A stretch of DNA of 64,000 nucleotides from NCBI RefSeq assembly GCF_019285775.1, contig NZ_CP079105.1, forward strand, positions 3,162,001 to 3,226,000. The letters are read 5' to 3'. Positions 58,387 to 64,000 of this stretch are shown piece after piece. The position numbers were made by a program, and so were the translations under genes. Under the pieces are notes generated by a model that was not told the origin of the DNA, ran no database searches, and saw nothing but the letters and a program-made list of their open reading frames with translations. Positions within the stretch are counted from its first letter, which is position 1. Each line of letters opens with the position of its first letter. The stretch comes from Skermania piniformis. Its GTDB lineage: Bacteria > Actinomycetota > Actinomycetes > Mycobacteriales > Mycobacteriaceae.

Positions 58387-60939
58387 TCACGCTGCGGTGC
58401 GATCGCCCGGGGTGCCGTAGACGGTGGTGCGCTGGCGGGCCGGGCGGCCGATCTCCTCGGCGATCGCCCGGAGTTCGGCGACGGTCCGGGCGGACCCGTG
58501 CTGCGCCCCGGCCATCCGGGAGATGGTCTCTTCCATCAGCGTCCCACCCAGATCGTTGGCGCCGCCGCGCAGCATCGTCTGCGTGCCGATCGTGCCGAGC
58601 TTCACCCAACTGGTCTGCACGTTGGCGATCCGGCCGTGCAGCATGATCCGGGCCAACGCGTGTACCGCCCGGTTCTCCCGGATGGTCGGCCCGGGCCGCG
58701 CCGCGCCGGCCAGATAGAGCGGCGCACTCTGATGCACGAACGGCAACGGCACGAACTCGGTGAAACCCCCTGTGCGGTCTTGGATCTCGCGCAAAACGCG
58801 GAGGTGGCCGACCCAGTGGCCCGGATTGTCCACATGGCCGTACATCATCGTCGAGCTCGACCGCAGGCCCACCTCGTGCGCGGTCGTGATCACCTCGATC
58901 CAGGTAGCTGCGGGCAGTTTGCCTTTGGTCAGTACCCAGCGGACCTCGTCGTCCAGGATCTCGGCCGCGGTCCCCGGAATCGTGTCCAGCCCCGCCTCGT
59001 GCAGCGCGACGAGCCAATCGCGCACGCTCTGCCCGCCCTTGGACGCACCGTGCACGATCTCCATCGGGCTGAAGGCGTGCACGTGCATCGACGGCACCCG
59101 CCGTTTGACCGCCCGGACCAGATCGGCGTAACCGGTCACCGGCAGCTCGGGATCGATCCCACCCTGCATACACACCTCGGTGGCACCGTCGGTGTGCGCT
59201 GCCCAGGCCCGGTCGGCGACCTCGGCGGCGGACAGGGTAAACGCATCGGCATCGCCTTTACGCTGGGCGAAGGCACAGAATCGGCATCCGGTGTAGCAGA
59301 TGTTGGTGAAGTTGATGTTCCGGTTGACCACGTAGGTCACCGACTCACCCACCGTGACCCGGCGCAGCTCGTCGGCCAGCGCGCACACCGCGTCCAGACC
59401 CGCGCCGTCCGCCGCCGCCAGCGCCAGGTACTCGGCGTCGGTGCAGGCGGCCGGATCGCGTTCGGCCGCGCCCAACGCCTGTTTCAGATCAGCGTCCAGC
59501 CGGGTCGGCGCCGACAACGACAGCACCTGTTCCCGGACGGTCTCCCAATCACCGAACGCGCTGGCCAGATCGCTGCGGGTGGCACTGTTGCGACCGGTGA
59601 CATCGATCGCCGTCTCCAGGTCGGTGCGGCCGGACGACTCCCAGGTCGGATCCGGTTCCTGCCAGGGCAGCCCGATCGGTCGAACGTCGCGGGCCAGGCC
59701 GGTGTCCGGATCGACCAGGGCGGCGACGTGGGCGGCGATCCGCGGATCGATCCACGACGGACCGGCCAGCGCATACTTCGGCTGGGCCGCAATTCGTTCC
59801 ACCAGCCGGAAGCCGGCGCCAGCGGTGATCTCGGCCAACGCGTCCAGGTCCGGCCAGGGTCGCTCCGGGTTCACATGGTCGGGCGTGAGCGGCGACACGC
59901 CACCCCAATCGTCCACCCCAGCGGTGATCAGATCACGGCATTCGCTCGGCGACACCAGGTTCGGCGGCGCCTGGATCCGCATATCCGGACCGAGCAGCAA
60001 CCGCGCCACCGCAATCGTAGCTCGATACTCCGCCAGGTCTGCGTCGGGGACCGACCGCATCGCGGTATCCGGCTTGGCGCGGAAGTTCTGCACGATGACT
60101 TCCTGGATGTGCCCGAATGCCTTGTGCACTTTGCGAATCTCGGCGATCGTGGCGGCGCGCTCGGCTGCCGTCTCGCCGATACCCACCAAAATTCCGGTGG
60201 TGAAAGGAATTCCGAGCCGACCGGCGTCGGTCAGGGTGCGTTGCCGGACCGCGGGGTCCTTGTCCGGGCTGCCGTAGTGGCAGTTGCCCTTCTCGGTGAA
60301 GAGCCGCGTCGCGGTGGTCTCGAGCATCAAGCCCATCGACGCCGACACCGCCCGCAGCCGGGACAGCTCCGACCAGGACATCACGCCGGGATTGAGATGC
60401 GGCAGCAACCCGGTCTCCTCCAGCACCCGGATCGCCATCGCCCGGACATAATCGAGCGTGGAGTCGTAGCCGCGCGCATCCAGCCACTCCCGAGCTTCCG
60501 GCCAGCGATCTTCCGGACGGTCACCGAGGGTGAACAGCGCCTCCTTGCAGCCGAGTTCGGCACCCCGGCGGGCGATGTCGAGCACCTCGTCCGGCTCCAG
60601 GTACATCTCCAGGCCGGCCGCGCGCAACTTGCCCGGGACGGTGACGAAGGTGCAGTAATGGCACCGGTCGCGGCACAGCCGAGTGAGCGGGATGAAGACC
60701 TTGCGCGAATAGCCGATCGCACTCGGCCGGCCGGCGGCGAGCAAGCCGGCGTCCCGCACCCGCGCCGCAGAGCTGCAGAGATCGGCCAGATCGTCATCGC
60801 GGGCGGCCAGCAAGACCGTGGCCTCGGCCGAATTCAACGTCGCACCGTCCCGGGCGCGGCGGAGCGCCCGACGCATGGCCGAGGCCGACGGCGGGCCGGA
60901 CGGCGCGGCGGGCAGGGACGGGTCCGGCAACATGGTCAC
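58387..60939 (-). CDS. fbiC: FO synthase (coenzyme F420 deazaflavin synthase)
   Basis: Makes the deazaflavin FO from tyrosine and a pyrimidine precursor. The 850-residue protein fuses two radical-SAM enzymes: the CofG half with [10 protein letters not shown] (about 95) and the CofH half with [10 protein letters not shown] (about 550). Further landmarks are [30 protein letters not shown] and [15 protein letters not shown]. Size and fusion are those of actinobacterial FbiC. GTG 60939 or ATG 60933 could be the start. It implies F420 is made by this organism. Confidence 0.97.
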   Translation of the reverse strand: MTMLPDPSLPAAPSGPPSASAMRRALRRARDGATLNSAEATVLLAARDDDLADLCSSAARVRDAGLLAAGRPSAIGYSRKVFIPLTRLCRDRCHYCTFVTVPGKLRAAGLEMYLEPDEVLDIARRGAELGCKEALFTLGDRPEDRWPEAREWLDARGYDSTLDYVRAMAIRVLEETGLLPHLNPGVMSWSELSRLRAVSASMGLMLETTATRLFTEKGNCHYGSPDKDPAVRQRTLTDAGRLGIPFTTGILVGIGETAAERAATIAEIRKVHKAFGHIQEVIVQNFRAKPDTAMRSVPDADLAEYRATIAVARLLLGPDMRIQAPPNLVSPSECRDLITAGVDDWGGVSPLTPDHVNPERPWPDLDALAEITAGAGFRLVERIAAQPKYALAGPSWIDPRIAAHVAALVDPDTGLARDVRPIGLPWQEPDPTWESSGRTDLETAIDVTGRNSATRSDLASAFGDWETVREQVLSLSAPTRLDADLKQALGAAERDPAACTDAEYLALAAADGAGLDAVCALADELRRVTVGESVTYVVNRNINFTNICYTGCRFCAFAQRKGDADAFTLSAAEVADRAWAAHTDGATEVCMQGGIDPELPVTGYADLVRAVKRRVPSMHVHAFSPMEIVHGASKGGQSVRDWLVALHEAGLDTIPGTAAEILDDEVRWVLTKGKLPAATWIEVITTAHEVGLRSSSTMMYGHVDNPGHWVGHLRVLREIQDRTGGFTEFVPLPFVHQSAPLYLAGAARPGPTIRENRAVHALARIMLHGRIANVQTSWVKLGTIGTQTMLRGGANDLGGTLMEETISRMAGAQHGSARTVAELRAIAEEIGRPARQRTTVYGTPGDRTAA

Positions 60940-61155
60940 GATCCGATCATGCCGCGCGGACCGGTCCGACGCTACGTCCGCCGAGGTCGGGCGTCAGCTT
61001 GGCGGCGATTACCCGGATAAACCTACATTGCGTTTGCTATTGGTTTACTATTCTGGACCTGAGGTTGCTCTATATCCCACTCGCGAGATCGATGTGTTCT
61101 TCGCCATCTCCGAGACGACGGCCGAACGGGGACAGCACCAGCGAGAGGAGCGGTT
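60940..61155. other. Divergent fbiC / surface protein upstream region
   Basis: 216 bp. It contains an AT-rich patch with a direct repeat GTTTGCTATT (61032-61041) and GTTTACTATT (61043-61052), 11 bp apart; the second copy includes a -10-like TACTAT. GAGGAG precedes the GTG at 61156. Confidence 0.45.
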
Positions 61156-64000
61156 GTGCACGCTTCGAACAGCGCTGCCCGGACCTCCAGCGTCGCCCGC
61201 ACGCGTTTGCTGGCGGCCCTGCTGGGGGTCGGGGTCGGCGTGCTGACCGGACAGGGAATCGCCGCAGCCGGCCCGGGCGGCCGACCGGTCCCGACGACCG
61301 ATCCGGCGACGACGACCGATCGGGCCACGACCGATCCCGGACCGGCCGCTCCCGCGCCGGCGAAATCGAATCCGCGCAGCATCGGCCGGACCGGCGCAGC
61401 CGGCGTCGGCGCGCGGTCGAACGCCGGCCCCCGAGACACCACCCCGTCGCAGACGACCGGGCCCGACACACCCCGGACGGGGTCCGGCACGGCGAACCCC
61501 CGGCGGTCGACGCGGCCCGCTCCGACGTCCGACGAGCCGGAGCCGGAACCCGCGCGGTCGCCGACCACGACGCAGCCGAAACACGCCGCTGCGGCACCGC
61601 CCCGGCCGGAACCGCCCACCCCGAAACAGCCCGGTCCGGAGCCGACCGCGCCGACCCGAGTGCACACCACCGACGTCCTCGATCTCGACGCTGTGACAGG
61701 GAGCGTCGATCTCGACGCTGTGACAGGGAGCGCCGATCTCGACGCTGTGACACGGAGCGCCGATCTCGACGCTGTGACACGGAGCGCCGATCTCGACGCT
61801 GTGACACGGAGCGCCGATCTCGACGCTGTGACACGGAGCGCCGATCTCGACGCTGTGACAAGGAGCATGGAGACGATCGCCGATACCGCACCACCCGACG
61901 ATGGCAAACCGCCCGCGTCACCCGCGGCGAATCCCTGGCTGCTGCTATGGGGAGTGCGCCGCGAGAACGACCCCGGCTTCCCGTGGCTGGTCGAGCCGAC
62001 GACACCGAGCGCCGATCACACCGAGTCCACCGAACCGGCCGATACGACCGAACCGGCTGATGCGACCGGACCGGCGAGTGTGGCTCGACCAGCGGGAGTG
62101 GCCGAACCGGCGCCGAAGCCCGAGCGGGCAGCGAGACCCAGCCCACACCGCAGCAGCAACCCGAGCCACGTTCTCACCGCGACCCCGACCCGGATCGACG
62201 AACGCACCGGTGCCATCGGCTACCACATCGCGCCGGCCGATCCGGACCGAGCACCGGCCACCCTCATCGTGGCCGGCACCGGCCGGGGAACTGTCACCGT
62301 AGACACCGCGGGCGACGCCGTCTATACCCCGGACCTGCCGGCCCGGTATGCCGCCGGCGACGCGGCAGCTACCGCCGCCGATCTGTTCGACACGTTCACC
62401 GCCACCGGCACCGACCGCACCGGAGCGCCGGTCGGGACCGTGGTGACCGTACCGATCGCCGCGGCGAACTCGATCCCGATAGCCGGCGTGTCCGGCGACG
62501 ACGCGACCACCGTCTACTACGCGCCCGACGGCGGTCGGGCCTACCTGGTCCAGCCACGCGGGGACGGCGTCCACCTGCTCGCGGTCGAGACGGCAACCGG
62601 GCGAACCGATCCGGTAGTCGTCATCCCCGGTACGCCGCCGTCGACCACACCGACCGGAGAGTCCGCGCCCGATCTGTGGTTCAGCCCGGACGGCGCCTAC
62701 GCCTACCTGATCACCTCGCGGCAGGTCGAGCCGAATCCGGCCCCACCCGCCGCGGCCCGATACTCGGCATACCTCACCGATCTGACCATCGTCGATACCC
62801 GCACCGGCACGGTCACGACCACCGAGCTGGGACCCGGGACCACCTATCAGGTGATCCCGGCGCCCGAGATCGGACGGCTCTACGTGCTCGGGTACACCGT
62901 GTCGGCAACCGACCGGCGCATCGATCGGGTGACCGTGGTCGACCTGGCCGCCGGTCGCGCCGTCGACGTGATCGGGCTGACCGACCCCGCCAGCACCGGC
63001 CGCGGCCGACCGACCGGCACCCGCACCCCCGACGGGCGGTATCTCTACGTGGCCGGCGACACCGGTGACTCGATCGACCTGACGATCCTCGACACCAGGA
63101 AACCCGGCATCGTACGAACTACATTGCCCGGCCGCAGTTTCAGTTTCCTCAGCACCCGATCGGGCGACGCCGCAGGCTATCTCGTCTCCACCGCACCCGA
63201 GTCGTCGACGACCAACGGCTACCGGACCTACCTGACGGCGGTCGATCCCGCCGACGGCACGGCACGACAGGTGGTAACCGCACCGGGGACGGCGGTCGAC
63301 CTGGCCTTCACCCCGGACGGCGATCACGGATACCTGATCACCAAGACCAGCGACGACCGGAGCCTGGACGCCACCACCCACCTGACCCGAATCGACCTGG
63401 CCCGCACCGACGATGTTCCGACGAGCACCACGACCACCGTCCCCGGTACGCCGGAGCCGCTGCTCGCCGCCCACGACATCGCGCGGATCTACCTCACCAC
63501 GCACTCCTACAACCGCACGACCCGTGAATCGACCACCCTGTTGACCGCGGTGGACACCACCACCGGCGACACGACCACCCAGGTCGGTCCGGGCACGTCG
63601 GCGCCGGTGTTGACCTCCGACCAGACGCAGATGTACGTGACCGCGTCGGTAACCGAATCCGGCACACCGACATCGACCACACCGACATCCACCACGTTGA
63701 CCCGGGTCGACACGCGCACCGGCGCGAGCAGCACGCTCAGCCGGCCCGGCACCCGGAAGGCGCTGTCGATCGGTCCGGACGGCGCCCACGTCGTGCTGAC
63801 CACGATCACCGGTGCCGACAGCCCGAACGCCAGCAGTACGGTGACCGTGGTCGCCACTGCCGACGGCGCCCCGGTGGCGACTGTCACCGTGCCCGGCGAC
63901 GCGCAGCAGGTCGCGGTCGATCCGGCCGGCCGCTACGTCTATCTCGCGACCGAGGTGACCGACCCGACCGGCAATCGTTCGACGGTGCTGACTCGGGTCG
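61156..64000 (+). CDS. Large secreted/surface protein with nonapeptide repeats, a VCBS/cadherin-like domain and a beta-propeller (3' end outside the window)
   Basis: Open frame from GTG 61156 (GAGGAG five nt upstream) to the right edge, 948 codons without a stop. Residues 1-38 are a signal peptide (RLLAALLGVGVGVLTGQGIA). About 39-175 is Pro/Thr/Arg-rich. About 176-238 is seven copies of a nonapeptide DLDAVT(R/G)S(A/V/M). About 335-430 resembles a VCBS/cadherin-like module (GTVTVDTAGDAVYTPDLPAR, then TFTATGTDRTG). From about 450 on, repeated blades with a PDG turn (FSPDGAYAYLIT, TPDGRYLYVAG, FTPDGDHGYLIT, DPAGRYVYLAT) indicate a YVTN/YncE-type beta-propeller. No enzymatic motif is seen. Confidence 0.85.
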   Translation, partial: MHASNSAARTSSVARTRLLAALLGVGVGVLTGQGIAAAGPGGRPVPTTDPATTTDRATTDPGPAAPAPAKSNPRSIGRTGAAGVGARSNAGPRDTTPSQTTGPDTPRTGSGTANPRRSTRPAPTSDEPEPEPARSPTTTQPKHAAAAPPRPEPPTPKQPGPEPTAPTRVHTTDVLDLDAVTGSVDLDAVTGSADLDAVTRSADLDAVTRSADLDAVTRSADLDAVTRSADLDAVTRSMETIADTAPPDDGKPPASPAANPWLLLWGVRRENDPGFPWLVEPTTPSADHTESTEPADTTEPADATGPASVARPAGVAEPAPKPERAARPSPHRSSNPSHVLTATPTRIDERTGAIGYHIAPADPDRAPATLIVAGTGRGTVTVDTAGDAVYTPDLPARYAAGDAAATAADLFDTFTATGTDRTGAPVGTVVTVPIAAANSIPIAGVSGDDATTVYYAPDGGRAYLVQPRGDGVHLLAVETATGRTDPVVVIPGTPPSTTPTGESAPDLWFSPDGAYAYLITSRQVEPNPAPPAAARYSAYLTDLTIVDTRTGTVTTTELGPGTTYQVIPAPEIGRLYVLGYTVSATDRRIDRVTVVDLAAGRAVDVIGLTDPASTGRGRPTGTRTPDGRYLYVAGDTGDSIDLTILDTRKPGIVRTTLPGRSFSFLSTRSGDAAGYLVSTAPESSTTNGYRTYLTAVDPADGTARQVVTAPGTAVDLAFTPDGDHGYLITKTSDDRSLDATTHLTRIDLARTDDVPTSTTTTVPGTPEPLLAAHDIARIYLTTHSYNRTTRESTTLLTAVDTTTGDTTTQVGPGTSAPVLTSDQTQMYVTASVTESGTPTSTTPTSTTLTRVDTRTGASSTLSRPGTRKALSIGPDGAHVVLTTITGADSPNASSTVTVVATADGAPVATVTVPGDAQQVAVDPAGRYVYLATEVTDPTGNRSTVLTRV
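61681..61869. repeat. In-frame tandem repeat, seven 27-bp units
   Basis: Seven copies of GATCTCGACGCTGTGACA followed by a nine-base variable end (SGGAGCGYC type). They encode the nonapeptide array of the surface protein. Units 3-6 are nearly identical, so copy number may vary. Confidence 0.92.

Noticed and set aside
58300-61020. A 906-codon open frame antisense to fbiC
   Set aside because: Composition is the mirror of the high-GC fbiC codons, with no recognisable domain; fbiC on the other strand is certain. Similar long shadows oppose rpfB, ligD, htrA and rocA.
61681-61869. CRISPR-like regular repeats
   Set aside because: Units are directly contiguous 27-mers without spacers and lie in frame inside a protein-coding gene.
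61023-61907. Antisense frame with VTASRSALR repeats over the 27-bp array
   Set aside because: It is the reverse reading of the surface-protein repeat. The plus-strand frame has a signal peptide, a Shine-Dalgarno sequence and continues into a propeller domain.

Overview
This is a 64 kb piece of a high-GC actinobacterial chromosome. FbiC (coenzyme F420), RpfB, GpgS, FadD6, EchA6-like and FadD36-like proteins, and gene orders I recognise from Mycobacterium tuberculosis, point to the order Mycobacteriales. Nocardiaceae (Nocardia/Rhodococcus type) is most likely; I cannot name a species. There is no rRNA or tRNA gene, no CRISPR array, no prophage and no intact insertion sequence.

Layout. (1) 1-10 kb: ksgA (cut by the edge), rpfB, tatD and divergent metG, a CpdA-like phosphodiesterase, a two-gene ECF vitamin/metal transporter and LigD. 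(2) 10-22 kb: an orphan solute-binding protein, a VWA-domain membrane protein, a secreted lipase, an Rv0909-like small protein, a beta-lactamase-fold hydrolase, EchA6-like protein, malic enzyme, two membrane proteins, a PHP phosphatase, CorA, a SUFU-like protein, cyclophilin and a stress protein. (3) 22-45 kb: a block largely collinear with M. tuberculosis Rv1202-Rv1232 in inverted orientation. It holds a soluble MgtE-like protein, DUF1003, two lytic transglycosylases, mrp, tatB, htrA, rseA, sigE, an O-methyltransferase, glgC, an RlmA-like methyltransferase, DUF3117, a DivIVA-like protein, gpgS, folP, fadD6, two LOG proteins and dapE. A TetR/MFS efflux pair sits between folP and fadD6. (4) 43-49 kb: an arginine-catabolic cassette (arginine dihydrolase-like, ornithine aminotransferase, AsnC regulator) and a SigC / zinc-finger anti-sigma / PepSY cassette lie between dapE and dapD. 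(5) 49-54 kb: dapD, then decayed mobile DNA (frameshifted 13E12/DUF222-HNH gene, transposase fragment), fadD36-like ligase and a small secreted protein. (6) 54-64 kb: putB-rocA, dapC-fdxC, fbiC, and the first 948 codons of a large secreted repeat protein that runs off the window.

How the genes connect. Envelope stress: SigE, its anti-sigma factor RseA, HtrA and TatB, with a candidate SigE-type promoter before sigE. Cell wall: dapC, dapD and dapE of lysine/DAP synthesis, with RpfB and two lytic transglycosylases for remodelling. Arginine and proline breakdown meet at P5C: RocD makes glutamate semialdehyde/P5C from ornithine, PutB makes P5C from proline, and RocA oxidises it to glutamate.

Regulatory style. 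Nineteen genes have a TANNNT -10 hexamer ending 6, 7 or (metG) 9 nt before the start codon, the arrangement of leaderless transcripts. In four of them the stop codon of the upstream gene forms the first half of that hexamer. Six short tandem repeats occur, several at the 3' ends of genes.
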